NCBI RefSeq assembly: GCF_016860545.1
Contig: NZ_BNEB01000002.1
Location: forward strand, 806,001 to 870,000
DNA from: Streptomyces asoensis
GTDB taxonomy: Bacteria > Actinomycetota > Actinomycetes > Streptomycetales > Streptomycetaceae
Length of the DNA stretch: 64,000 bases
Reading direction: 5' to 3'
The notes below the pieces were generated by a model, which saw only the letters and a program-made list of their open reading frames with translations, made no database searches and was not told the DNA's origin. The position numbers and the translations under genes were made by a program. Each line of letters opens with the position of its first letter. Position 1 is the first letter of the stretch. Positions 42,238-50,340 of this stretch are shown here, one piece after another.

Positions 42238-44172
42238 GTGCAATCCCCCAACCCCCCACGACCGCCCTACCCGCCCCGCCCCGGCTGGATCCCCGGCGCG
42301 TCCGATCCCCGGCTCGCCGCCCTTCTGGCCGCCCGGCCCGTCGACGCCGACGCGCGGACCGGCGCGGTGGCGCTGCTGTTCGCCCGCCACTGGCGGGCGG
42401 CCCTCGATTACGCGACCGTCTGCCTGGCCGGTGGTGAGGACACCGCGCGGCTCGTGGCCGCGGCGGCGTTCCACGACGTGCTCGGCCGGCTCGAGGACGG
42501 CCGCACCCGTGGCGCCCTGCGTCCCCAACTCCTCGTCGCCGTACGCGAGACGGTCCGGGATTGGGCCGGCGCCGACACGGTGGCGGACGTTCTGCCGGAG
42601 CTGCGGAAAACCGTCGGCGGCCGCGGACTGCGCGCCGCGCGGCCGGTGACCGCCGAAAGGCGGCAACTCGCCGAACGTTCTTTCCAGTTGCTCCCGGCCG
42701 CCTCCCAATGCCTGCTGTGGCATACCGAGGTGGAAGCGGACCCCCTTTCCGTACCGGCCGGTCTGTCGGGCGTGGACATCCTCACCGCGAAGGCCGCCGT
42801 GGAACAGGCGCGGGAGCAATTCCGGGCGGGCTGTGTCCGCGCCCACCGGGAACTCGCGCCGACGAGCGAATGCCGCTTCTACAACCGTCTCCTGGACATT
42901 CCCCTGCGCCGCGGCGGGACCCTGCTGCCGGACGTGCGGCAGCACCTCGCGCACTGCCGTTTCTGCCGGCACGCCGCCGAACAGCTCAGCCATTTCGACG
43001 ACGGGCTGGACGTGCTGCTCGCCGAGACCGTCCTGGGCTGGGGTGCCCGCCGCTATCTCGACTCGCGCCCCGGACGCGCGGCCGCCTCCTCCGTCGCGGC
43101 GCCGGTCCGGCCCGCCGGACAACGGCCGCCCGCCGCGACCGGTCGGCACCGCACGACCTCGGCGGGACTGCTCGACCTGCCGGGACGGCGGCCCAAGGCG
43201 GTGCTGGTGGGCGTGGGGCTGACCTCCCTCGCGCTGCTCGCGACCGTCTTCGTGGCCAAGGGCTGGTCCGATGACAACGGTGTCCCCGCGTCCGGGGCCA
43301 CCTGGGGCGCGCCCGCCGGCGGCAGCGGCGCCTCGGTCACCGGCACGCGCAAGCGGCCCGGGGGTCCCGGCGAGCCGCCTCCCTCCGGGGCGCCGACGAC
43401 CGCCCCCGCGTCCCGGTCCGCCCAGGTCGCCCACGGCGCGCTGCGCGGCCCCGGCACGGACCTCTGCCTCGACACCGCGGGCGGCCGGACCCGCGCCGGT
43501 GCGGCGATCGTCGTCTCGCGGTGCGCCGGGACCGCGTCCCAGCAGTGGTCGTACGAGGGCGACGGACTGCTGCGCAGCGCCGCCGATCCGGCGCTCTGTC
43601 TGGCCGCCGACCCCGGGCGCCGGACGACCGTCCTGGGCGGCTGTCTGGTGCACGCCGGTGAGACCTTCTTCGACCTCACCGTCCGCGGGGAGTTCCTGCT
43701 GCGGCGTGACGAGGGGCTCGCCGTCGCCCGCGCGGCCGCCGGGCCCGGGGCGGCCGTCGTCGTCGTCCGCCGGGACGGGGGCGGCGGACAGCGGTGGGTG
43801 TTCGAGGCGCCCGCCCCGGGTCAGGGAGCGCCCGGGCCGGGCGGGGCGGCGCCGCCGCTCGCTCCGGACCCGTCCGGGTCCCCGCAGGCCGGGGAGGCCC
43901 CGGCGCCCGGCGACGACCGGGATCCCGCCCCGGACACCGCCCCCGCCCGGACGGCTCCGGCCTCGCCGGAGTCCGGGACCGGGACCGGGAACGGGTTCGC
44001 CCAGGTCCGGTGCTGCGGCACGGCACCCGCCCCGGCCGCCCCGGCGGACCCGGTCACCACGGTCGTCGGCGCGCTTCCGGTGCCCGGCGCGGTGCCCGAA
44101 GTGGTGACGGACGCGGTGCCCGACGTGCTGGGCAGCACCCTGGCGGACGTCACCGGTTCCCTCGGCCACTAG
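42238..44172 (+). CDS. Sigma-like/zinc-finger membrane protein with ricin-type lectin domain
   Basis: A 644-residue protein; GTG 42238 is preceded by GGAAGGA. Layout: a helical cytoplasmic region (about 20-230) that resembles ECF sigma regions (ALLFARHWRAALDYATVCLAG; a region-4-like LAERSFQLLPAASQCLLWHTEVE ... GLSGVDILTAKAAVEQAREQF); an anti-sigma-type H236-x3-C240-x2-C243 (HLAHCRFC); one transmembrane helix (320-341); and an outer ricin B lectin domain (about 395-525, with QQWSYEGDGLL and QRWVFE as QxW repeats and paired Cys). The rest is Pro/Ala/Gly-rich. It looks like a surface sugar sensor joined to a degenerate sigma/anti-sigma module; this role is inference. Confidence 0.72.
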   Translation: MQSPNPPRPPYPPRPGWIPGASDPRLAALLAARPVDADARTGAVALLFARHWRAALDYATVCLAGGEDTARLVAAAAFHDVLGRLEDGRTRGALRPQLLVAVRETVRDWAGADTVADVLPELRKTVGGRGLRAARPVTAERRQLAERSFQLLPAASQCLLWHTEVEADPLSVPAGLSGVDILTAKAAVEQAREQFRAGCVRAHRELAPTSECRFYNRLLDIPLRRGGTLLPDVRQHLAHCRFCRHAAEQLSHFDDGLDVLLAETVLGWGARRYLDSRPGRAAASSVAAPVRPAGQRPPAATGRHRTTSAGLLDLPGRRPKAVLVGVGLTSLALLATVFVAKGWSDDNGVPASGATWGAPAGGSGASVTGTRKRPGGPGEPPPSGAPTTAPASRSAQVAHGALRGPGTDLCLDTAGGRTRAGAAIVVSRCAGTASQQWSYEGDGLLRSAADPALCLAADPGRRTTVLGGCLVHAGETFFDLTVRGEFLLRRDEGLAVARAAAGPGAAVVVVRRDGGGGQRWVFEAPAPGQGAPGPGGAAPPLAPDPSGSPQAGEAPAPGDDRDPAPDTAPARTAPASPESGTGTGNGFAQVRCCGTAPAPAAPADPVTTVVGALPVPGAVPEVVTDAVPDVLGSTLADVTGSLGH

Positions 44173-44197
44173 GCCGGTAAGGGGTCGGGAGCAGACG

Positions 44198-44225
44198 GAG
44201 GGGCCGCCCGGGGGGACGGCCCCTC
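44198..44225 (+). terminator. Terminator after the ricin-domain gene
   Basis: GAGGGGCCG (44198-44206) and CGGCCCCTC (44217-44225) form a perfect 9-bp stem with a 10-nt loop, followed by TTCCCG. It lies 25 bp after the stop. Confidence 0.7.
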
Positions 44226-44392
44226 TTCCCGTCCGTCCGCGGCCCCTCGGCGGGGGCCACCGGCACGCGGTTCCGCCCCCGCGCCTTGATGGCCGGGAGC
44301 GGCCCGGGGGCCCGGGGCCGGTCCCCGCCGAACCGGTAGGCTTCCCGAGGAACGCAAGGCTGCCCAGGGACGTCAAACGGGAGGAACCCGCG

Positions 44393-45043
44393 GTGCACGT
44401 GCAGGAATGGCTCGACACGGTGCCCGCGGCCGCCGTCTACGCCGTGGTCGGCCTGGTCATCGGACTCGAGAGCCTCGGCATCCCGCTGCCGGGCGAGATC
44501 GTCCTGGTCTCGGCCGCGCTGCTCTCCTCCCAGCACGGCGGGATCAACCCCGTCGTCCTCGGCGCGTGCGCCACCGCGGGCGCCGTGATCGGTGACTCCA
44601 TCGGCTACGCCATCGGCCGCAAGGGCGGACGCCCGCTGCTCGCCTGGCTCGGCGCCAAGTTCCCCCGGCACTTCAGCGAGGGGCATGTCGCCACCGCCGA
44701 GCGGTCCTTCGAGAAGTGGGGCATGTGGGCCGTCTTCTTCGGCCGCTTCGTCGCTCTGCTGCGCATCTTCGCCGGCCCGCTCGCGGGCGTGCTCCACATG
44801 CCGTACTGGAAGTTCCTCGTCGCCAACGTCCTCGGCGGCATCGCCTGGGCGGGCGGCACGACGGCGGTCATCTACTACGTGGGCGTCGTCGCGGAGTCCT
44901 GGCTGAAGAGGTTCTCGTACCTGGGCCTGGTGCTGGCGGTGCTGATCGGCCTCACGTCGATGCTGATCATCAAGCGCAAGGCGAAGAAGATGCAGGCCGC
45001 TCCGCGGGAGACCGAACCGGAGACCGTACCCGTCACCGACTAG
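44393..45043 (+). CDS. DedA-family membrane protein
   Basis: A 216-residue protein; GTG 44393 has GGAGG 9 nt upstream. DedA features: GLVIGLESLGIPLPGEIVLVSAALL, IGDSIGYAIGRKGGR, EKWGMWAVFFGRFVALLRIFAGPLAGVLHM and WAGGTTAVIYYVG. The Glu and Asp/Arg residues needed for DedA transport are present. DedA proteins flip undecaprenyl phosphate or phospholipids. The C-terminus is a Lys-rich then Glu/Pro cytoplasmic tail. Confidence 0.93.
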   Translation: MHVQEWLDTVPAAAVYAVVGLVIGLESLGIPLPGEIVLVSAALLSSQHGGINPVVLGACATAGAVIGDSIGYAIGRKGGRPLLAWLGAKFPRHFSEGHVATAERSFEKWGMWAVFFGRFVALLRIFAGPLAGVLHMPYWKFLVANVLGGIAWAGGTTAVIYYVGVVAESWLKRFSYLGLVLAVLIGLTSMLIIKRKAKKMQAAPRETEPETVPVTD

Positions 45044-45434
45044 CCGCCCAAGCGTCCCTCGCGCCCCGGGCGTCCCTCGCGTCCCGGGCCGACCCCGCGG
45101 TCCGATCCGGCCCTACGCCCCGGGCCGGGTTGCAGGGCCGCGGCCCGTCGGGGCGGTCCAGGCCGCGGTGGGCAGCGCCGCGCCAGGGCGTCGGCTCGCC
45201 CGCGACCACCGGCGCGAAGCGCCGCGTTCGCGGGGGAGGAGTCCCTGCCATGGGGTGAATGGGCAGCCTCCGCCCATCGGGTCGCGCCCGGAAGAGCCGT
45301 CCCCGTGCGTCGGGTCGCCCACGCACACAGGCGTGGAGCGCCGCAGCCGCCGGGCAGCGCAGACCAGGTCGTGCGGACGGGGCGTTCGGGGGGCGGGACC
45401 CCGCGTGTCCGGGGGCGGGGCCTGCCCAGGGGGC
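45044..45434. other. 391-bp gene-free convergent region
   Basis: This lies between the DedA gene and the carbonic anhydrase-like gene. It contains an 18-bp tandem duplication (45052-45069 and 45070-45087, one mismatch, unit starting GCGTCCCTCGCG) and a small hairpin CGGCGC-GAA-GCGCCG (45210-45224). No gene is evident. Confidence 0.5.
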
Positions 45435-45962
45435 CTACTCGTGGAGTTCGGCGTGGGCCTTGGCGAGGTCCGCGTACAGCGTGCCGTTGAGCGTCACGCC
45501 CTGGCGCTCCTCCTCGCTCAGCTCCCGCTTGACCTTGGCCGGCACCCCCGCCACCAGCGAACCCGGCGGGACCTGCATCCCCTGGGGCACCAGCGCCTGC
45601 GCCGCGACCAGGGAACCGGCCCCGATCACCGCCCCGTTGAGCACGGTCGCCCCCATCCCGATGAGGCAGTCGTCCCCGACCGTCGCCCCGTGCACCACGG
45701 CGTTGTGACCGACGGACACCCGCTCACCGATCGTCACGGGGAACCCCGGGTCGGCGTGCAGCGTCACGTTGTCCTGGATGTTGGCGCTCGCCCGGACGGT
45801 GATCCGCTCCACGTCGCCCCGCACGACCGCCCCGTACCAGACGCTCGCGCCCGCCTCCAGCGTGACGTCCCCGATGACCGAGGCCGTCGGCGCCACGAAC
45901 GCCTCCGCGTCGACGTCCGGTTCCCTGCCGCCGATGCCCACGATCAGCGCCTTGTGCGTCAT
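45435..45962 (-). CDS. Gamma-class carbonic anhydrase-like protein
   Basis: A 175-residue left-handed beta-helix protein from ATG 45962 with GAGGAG 7 nt upstream. Hexapeptide repeats run through ASVIGDVTLEAGASVWYGAVVRGDVERITVRASANIQDNVT (in parts); metal ligands are expected in HADPG, VSVGHNAVVHG and the second HG pair. Such proteins (YrdA/PaaY/CaiE type) bind Zn or Fe and some have carbonic anhydrase or thioesterase activity. Divergent from the acyltransferase at 46072, another beta-helix protein. Confidence 0.9.
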   Translation of the reverse strand: MTHKALIVGIGGREPDVDAEAFVAPTASVIGDVTLEAGASVWYGAVVRGDVERITVRASANIQDNVTLHADPGFPVTIGERVSVGHNAVVHGATVGDDCLIGMGATVLNGAVIGAGSLVAAQALVPQGMQVPPGSLVAGVPAKVKRELSEEERQGVTLNGTLYADLAKAHAELHE

Positions 45963-46059
45963 CACCGTCTCCTCGTGTCGGTCGTATGCCCGCACCGTAC
46001 GCCACCCGGTGGGGCGAAGATCACAGGGCCGAGGGCCCTCGCCCGCACCCCGCGCTGAG

Positions 46060-46065
46060 TACGGT
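46060..46065 (+). promoter_or_regulatory. -10 box of the beta-helix acyltransferase gene (leaderless)
   Basis: TACGGT ends 6 nt before GTG 46072, without a usable ribosome-binding site, so a leaderless mRNA is likely. Confidence 0.4.
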
Positions 46066-46071
46066 GAGCGG

Positions 46072-46830
46072 GTGCCGAAGCCCTGGAACACGTTCTCGTC
46101 ATGGCGGCGCCGAGTGGCGCAGCGGGCCGTCCACGCGGGCTGGGCCTGGGTGCAGCGCACGGGTTCCGTGACCGCCGAGCGCCCCGCGCGCTTCCGCTTC
46201 GGTTCGATCGGCAACGGCACCCGTCTCGCCTTCCCGCTCGGCACGGTCTTCGGCGAGCCCTGGATCCACCTCGGCGAGCACTGCATCGTGGGGGAGCAGG
46301 TCACGCTCACCGCCGGTCTCATGCCCGACCTGGACCTCGGGCCCGACCCGATCCTGCGGCTCGGCGACGGTGTGGTGCTCGGCCGGGGCAGCCATGTCAT
46401 CGCCGACACGACGGTCACCATCGGCAGCGACTGCTACTTCGGCCCGTACGTGTACGTCACGTCCACGAACCACTCCTACGACGATCCGCACCAGCCCATC
46501 GGCAAGCAGTGGCCCCGCATGGAACCCGTGGAGATCGGTTCGGGGTGCTGGATCGGCACGGGGGCCGTGATCCTGCCGGGCGCGCGGATCGGGCGGAACG
46601 TCGTCGTGGCGGCCGGTGCCGTGGTGCGCGGCACGGTTCCCGACCACGCCGTCGTCGCGGGGGCGCCGGCCAAGGTGGTACGGCGGTGGACCCCCGCCGA
46701 GGGCTGGCAGCCGCCGCTGCGCACCCCGGCGCCGGTGCCGATCCCGGACGGGGTCACCTCCGACCAGTTGGTGGCGCTGTCGGGACTGGACGAGGAGACG
46801 GCGGCCGCGCTGGCCCGGCTGGAGCCCTGA
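46072..46830 (+). CDS. Left-handed beta-helix acyltransferase
   Basis: A 252-residue protein from GTG 46072. After an amphipathic head (WNTFSSWRRRVAQRAVHAGW) come hexapeptide repeats (LRLGDGVVLGRGSHVIADTTVTIG) and the acetyltransferase motif TSTNHSYDDPHQPI (catalytic His), then IGTGAVILPGARIGRNVVVAAGAVV and VAGAPAKVVRRW. It resembles sugar O-acetyltransferases (NodL/WcaF type). The acceptor is unknown. The C-terminal 45 residues are a non-repeat extension. Confidence 0.9.
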   Translation: MPKPWNTFSSWRRRVAQRAVHAGWAWVQRTGSVTAERPARFRFGSIGNGTRLAFPLGTVFGEPWIHLGEHCIVGEQVTLTAGLMPDLDLGPDPILRLGDGVVLGRGSHVIADTTVTIGSDCYFGPYVYVTSTNHSYDDPHQPIGKQWPRMEPVEIGSGCWIGTGAVILPGARIGRNVVVAAGAVVRGTVPDHAVVAGAPAKVVRRWTPAEGWQPPLRTPAPVPIPDGVTSDQLVALSGLDEETAAALARLEP

Positions 46831-46914
46831 GGCTCCTCGGGCCCCTCGTGCCGGCGGACCGGCGCGGGTCGGAGGGACGGGGGTCGGACGGACGTGGGCC
46901 GGACCGGTGCCGGG

Positions 46915-47772
46915 TCAGCCCGCCGCCAGCAGCAGGGTGCCCAGCAGAGCCAGTCCCGCGCCCGCCGCCTGGAGCCCGCGCAGCCGTTCGCGCAGGAAGC
47001 CGCGCGCTGCGAGCGCGGTCACCACGGGGTAGAGGGAGGCGAGTACGGCGGCCACCACGACGGGGCCGTGCTGGGCCGCGACGGCGTAGGTGCCGTTCGC
47101 GGCGACGTCGGCCAGACCGACGAACCCGTACGCGGGCAGCGAGGTCCACGGCAGGCCGCCGCCGGGGAGGGCGGGCGTCCCGCGCCGGACGGCGCACCAC
47201 AGCGCCGTGCCGCCCGCGGCCACGTTGGTCACCCGCTGCACGAACAGGGCGAGGAACAGACCCGTGACGGTGGTGGAGGCCTCGGTGATCAGTACGAACA
47301 CCGTGCCGAAGCCGAGCGCCGCGACCAGTGTGAGCAGCAGGGCCTGCCGCTGCACCGGAGCGCTGCGCAGCTGCGGGCCGCCGGCCAGGACGACCCCGGC
47401 GACCGCGACCGCTGTCCCCGCGACCTGGACGAGCCCCGGCCGTTCGCCCAGGAACAGCCCGACGGAGACCGGTACGGCCACGCTCAGGGTGGCCAGCGGG
47501 GAGACGACCCCCATGGGTCCGAGCGCCAGCGCCTTGTAGAAGGAGAGCAGGGCCACCGGGCCCACCAGTCCGGCCGCGACGGCGAACCAGAGGCGGGGAC
47601 CGGCCTCGCTCCAGCCGCCGGTGGCGACCACGACCGCCCCGAGGACGACCGCCGCGATCGACTGCGAGACCACGACGACGGTGAGCGCCGGCGCCCGCCG
47701 GGAGAGCAGCCCGCCGCCGAAGTCGGCCAGGCCCCACAGCAGGCTGGTGGCCAGGGCGAAGAGTGCTGTCAC
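46915..47772 (-). CDS. EamA/DMT-family transporter
   Basis: A 285-residue ten-helix membrane protein from GTG 47772. The family features are ALFALATSLLWGLADFGGGLLSRR, ALALGPMGVVSPLATLSVAVPV and VVVAAVLASLYPVVTALAARGFLRERL with the end-of-domain Glu. It is divergent from an XRE-cupin regulator with direct repeats between the starts, a pairing often seen for amino-acid or metabolite exporters. The substrate is unknown. Confidence 0.9.
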   Translation of the reverse strand: MTALFALATSLLWGLADFGGGLLSRRAPALTVVVVSQSIAAVVLGAVVVATGGWSEAGPRLWFAVAAGLVGPVALLSFYKALALGPMGVVSPLATLSVAVPVSVGLFLGERPGLVQVAGTAVAVAGVVLAGGPQLRSAPVQRQALLLTLVAALGFGTVFVLITEASTTVTGLFLALFVQRVTNVAAGGTALWCAVRRGTPALPGGGLPWTSLPAYGFVGLADVAANGTYAVAAQHGPVVVAAVLASLYPVVTALAARGFLRERLRGLQAAGAGLALLGTLLLAAG

Positions 47773-47828
47773 GAGGTCCTCGCAGTACAGTTCGGTGCAC
47801 GATCGGGTGCATCACACGGTAGTTCAGG

Positions 47829-47859
47829 ATAGTGGACCCTGTCATCCATAATAGTGGAC
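47829..47859. promoter_or_regulatory. Two ATAGTGGAC direct repeats (XRE/EamA operator candidate)
   Basis: ATAGTGGAC occurs at 47829-47837 and 47851-47859, exactly 22 bp apart, in an AT-richer patch between the divergent EamA exporter (start 47772) and XRE-cupin regulator (start 47958). The two-turn spacing suits cooperative binding on one face of DNA. Confidence 0.55.
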
Positions 47860-47957
47860 TCCGGAGTCGCCGGGACCCCCGGAAACCCACCGGCGACGGA
47901 GGGGCCCGGGTGAGGCCCGGACGGCTCGGGACCGAACTGGACGGAATTGGACGGAAC

Positions 47958-48533
47958 GTGTCGGACCTCGACCTGCTGACCCAGTCCTTGGCGCGCAACG
48001 TCAAGCGCTGGCGCACCGAGCGCGGCTTCACCCTCGACGCGCTCGCGGCCCGCGCCGGTGTCAGCCGCGGCATGCTGATCCAGATCGAGCAGGCCCGCAC
48101 CAACCCCAGCCTCGGCACGGTCGTCAAGATCGGCGACGCGCTCGGGATCAGCATCACCACCCTGCTCGACTACGAACAGGGCCCCAAGGTGCGGATCGTC
48201 CCGGCCGACCAGGCGGTACGCCTGTGGCACACCGACGCGGGCAGCTACAGCCGGCTGCTGGCGGGCACGGAGGCGCCGGGGCCGCTGGAGATGTGGGACT
48301 GGCGGCTGATGCCCGGCGAGAGCAGCGGCTCGGACCCGCACCCGCTCGGCACGGTCGAGATCGCCCACGTCACCGCCGGTGAACTGACCCTCACCGTGGA
48401 CGGCACCGACCACCGGGTCCCGGCCGGGGCGAGCGTCACCTTCGAGGCCAACGCCCCGCACTCGTACGGCAACCGGGGTGACGTCCCGATGGAGATGGTC
48501 CTGACCGTCTCGGTGCCGCCGCCCGCGCAGTGA
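47958..48533 (+). CDS. XRE-family regulator with C-terminal cupin
   Basis: A 191-residue protein from GTG 47958. The HTH is typical (LARNVKRWRTERGFTLDALAARAGVSRGMLIQIEQART), followed by a cupin sensor (GTVEIAHVTAGELTLTVDGTDHRVPAGASVTFEANAPHSYGN in parts). This HipB/PuuR-like architecture usually senses a small metabolite. It is divergent from the EamA exporter, which is the obvious target. Metal-binding His/Glu residues of the cupin appear partly kept. Confidence 0.92.
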   Translation: MSDLDLLTQSLARNVKRWRTERGFTLDALAARAGVSRGMLIQIEQARTNPSLGTVVKIGDALGISITTLLDYEQGPKVRIVPADQAVRLWHTDAGSYSRLLAGTEAPGPLEMWDWRLMPGESSGSDPHPLGTVEIAHVTAGELTLTVDGTDHRVPAGASVTFEANAPHSYGNRGDVPMEMVLTVSVPPPAQ

Positions 48534-48584
48534 GGGGCCGGGACCGCCCGTCGGTGGTGCGGAACCGGCTGTTGGCGTGCGGCC

Positions 48585-49676
48585 ATGCGCGCACCCCTCG
48601 GTGACTTCGGCACCGCCGCTCCCGCCACCGACCGCCTCGACGTGCTGACCGGCCCGGTCGCCGACGCCCTGCGGCACTGGAGCGGCAGCGTGCCCGCCGA
48701 GCGGATCGTCCACGTCGACACCGAACCCGAGGGGGCCGACACGGCCGTCTTCGTGGAGCACTACGGCCGCGAGCTGCGGGAGAGGTCGGCCGACTGCGTG
48801 GTCGTCGCGGGCGAGCGGGGCGGTGTGACGACCCTCGCGGCGTGCGTCGTGCTGTCCACGACCCGCGTCGACGTCAATGGGGTGGTCCGCCGTCGACTCG
48901 ACGCCCGCAAGGCCTCGTTCGCCGCGATGGACACGGCGGTGGGGGAGACCGGCATGGAGTACGGCGGCATCACGCCGATCGGGCTGCCCGCCGGGTGGCC
49001 GGTGCTGGTGGACCACGCCGTCGTCGACCTGCCGTACGTACTGGTGGGCAGCGGGCGCCGACGCGGAAAGCCCCTCGTGCCCGGCGAGGCCCTCGCCGAA
49101 CTTCCCGGCGCGGTCACCCTCCCGGGCCTCGGCATCGCCCGACCCCGGGTCTCCCGTCAGGTCGTCGTGTGGTGGGCGAGGGTCAGGTGGGGGTCGTCCT
49201 CGCCGGGTGCCGGGGCCGGATCGGCGTGTACCAGCGCGGCCGTCAGGCGCGGTACGGCGTGCAGCAGGGCGTGTTCGGCCGCGACGGCGATCCCGTGGGC
49301 CTGCCGGACCGTCGCCTCGCCGTCCACGACGAGCGCCACCTCGGCGCGCAGCCGGTGTCCGATCCAGCGCAGCCGCAACTCGCCGATCCCGCGCACCCCT
49401 TCGACCTCCCGCAGCGCCCGCTCGGCCCGGTCCACCAGGGCAGGGTCGACGGCGTCCATGACCCGCCGGAAGACCTCCCGTGCGGCGTCCCGCAGCACGA
49501 GCGCGATCGCGGCCGTGATCGCCAGCCCGACGACCGGGTCGGCCAGTTGCCAGCCCAGGGCGGAGCCGCCCGCCCCCAGCAGGACGGCCAGCGAGGTGAA
49601 CCCGTCCGTGCGGGCGTGCAGTCCGTCCGCGACCAGCGCGGCGGAGCCGATCGAACGGCCGACCCTCATGCGGTAG
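48585..49676 (+). CDS. YbaK/prolyl-tRNA-editing-type protein with run-on antisense C-terminus
   Basis: The first 185 or so residues form a YbaK-type domain (FVEHYGRELRERSADCVVVAG, LDARKASFAAMDTAVGETGMEYGGITPIGLPAG, VDHAVVDLPYVLVGSGRRRGK); the Lys in LDARKAS matches the catalytic Lys of aminoacyl-tRNA deacylases. Homologues end about here, but this frame continues for 178 more codons to 49676, entirely antisense to the CDF gene for 520 bp, with Arg/Ser/Ala-rich nonsense. No frame has a stop nearby, so a lost stop (for example TGA to CGA at 49140) is likely. The functional unit is 48585 to about 49142. Confidence 0.75.
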   Translation: MRAPLGDFGTAAPATDRLDVLTGPVADALRHWSGSVPAERIVHVDTEPEGADTAVFVEHYGRELRERSADCVVVAGERGGVTTLAACVVLSTTRVDVNGVVRRRLDARKASFAAMDTAVGETGMEYGGITPIGLPAGWPVLVDHAVVDLPYVLVGSGRRRGKPLVPGEALAELPGAVTLPGLGIARPRVSRQVVVWWARVRWGSSSPGAGAGSACTSAAVRRGTACSRACSAATAIPWACRTVASPSTTSATSARSRCPIQRSRNSPIPRTPSTSRSARSARSTRAGSTASMTRRKTSRAASRSTSAIAAVIASPTTGSASCQPRAEPPAPSRTASEVNPSVRACSPSATSAAEPIERPTLMR

Positions 49677-50269
49677 CGGGCGACCCACTCGTTGCCCGCG
49701 AAGCCGGCCAGCGCGGCCACGGCGACCGCGCCTACCTGTTCGACGGGACGCGGGTCGAGCAGCCGCTCGATCGCCGTCCACCCCGCGAAGACCGCCGACG
49801 CGGCGATCGTCAGCACGATCGCGATGCCCGCCAGGTCCTCCGCCCGCCCGTAGCCGTAGGTGAAGCGGCGGGTTGCCGCCCGCCGGCCCAGCACGAAGGC
49901 GATGCCCAGCGGGACGGCCGTGAGCGCGTCCGCCGCGTTGTGGACGGTGTCGCCGAGCAGGGCCACCGACCCCGACAGTGCGACCACGACCGCTTGGGCC
50001 ACGGCCGTCACCGCCAGCACCGCCAGAGAGACCCACAGCGCGCGCATGCCACGGGCCGAGGACTCCAGGGCCGGGTCCAGCTTGTCGGCGGTCTCGTGCG
50101 AGTGCGGGGTGAGGAGGTGGGCGACGCGGCGGCGCAGCCCCGGCGCGGAGGGCGAGGAGTGGTGGTGCGGGTGCTCGTGAGCGTGGTCGTGGACGGGCTC
50201 ATGGGCGTGCTCGTGATGGTGCCCCCGGTCGTGCCGGTGCCCGTGCTCGTGGTCGTGCCGCTCGCTCAC
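49157..50269 (-). CDS. Cation diffusion facilitator (CDF) metal exporter
   Basis: A 370-residue protein from GTG 50269. The N-terminus is extremely His-rich (HDHEHGHRHDRGHHHEHAHE and more), for metal binding. Six transmembrane helices follow, with the CDF motifs ALLGDTVHNAADAL (HxxxD site), RRFTYGYGRAEDLAG and LVADGLHARTDGFTSLAV (second HxxxD). The C-terminal cytoplasmic domain is present. It exports Zn or a similar divalent metal in exchange for protons. Divergent from an ArsR regulator. Its 3' half is overlapped on the other strand by the YbaK run-on. Confidence 0.94.
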   Translation of the reverse strand: MSERHDHEHGHRHDRGHHHEHAHEPVHDHAHEHPHHHSSPSAPGLRRRVAHLLTPHSHETADKLDPALESSARGMRALWVSLAVLAVTAVAQAVVVALSGSVALLGDTVHNAADALTAVPLGIAFVLGRRAATRRFTYGYGRAEDLAGIAIVLTIAASAVFAGWTAIERLLDPRPVEQVGAVAVAALAGFAGNEWVARYRMRVGRSIGSAALVADGLHARTDGFTSLAVLLGAGGSALGWQLADPVVGLAITAAIALVLRDAAREVFRRVMDAVDPALVDRAERALREVEGVRGIGELRLRWIGHRLRAEVALVVDGEATVRQAHGIAVAAEHALLHAVPRLTAALVHADPAPAPGEDDPHLTLAHHTTT

Positions 50270-50324
50270 GTCGGTCCCTTCCGGTGCGCCGAGGTGGACG
50301 GGTGTCCGCCCATCCCGTCATTAT

Positions 50325-50340
50325 GTGCGTATGAGCGCAC
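50325..50340. promoter_or_regulatory. ArsR operator candidate overlapping the start codon
   Basis: GTGCG (50325-50329), 6 bp, CGCAC (50336-50340) form an inverted repeat spanning ATG 50331; TTATGT just upstream could be the -10. Binding here would block the ArsR gene and lies 56 bp from the divergent CDF start. Confidence 0.45.
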
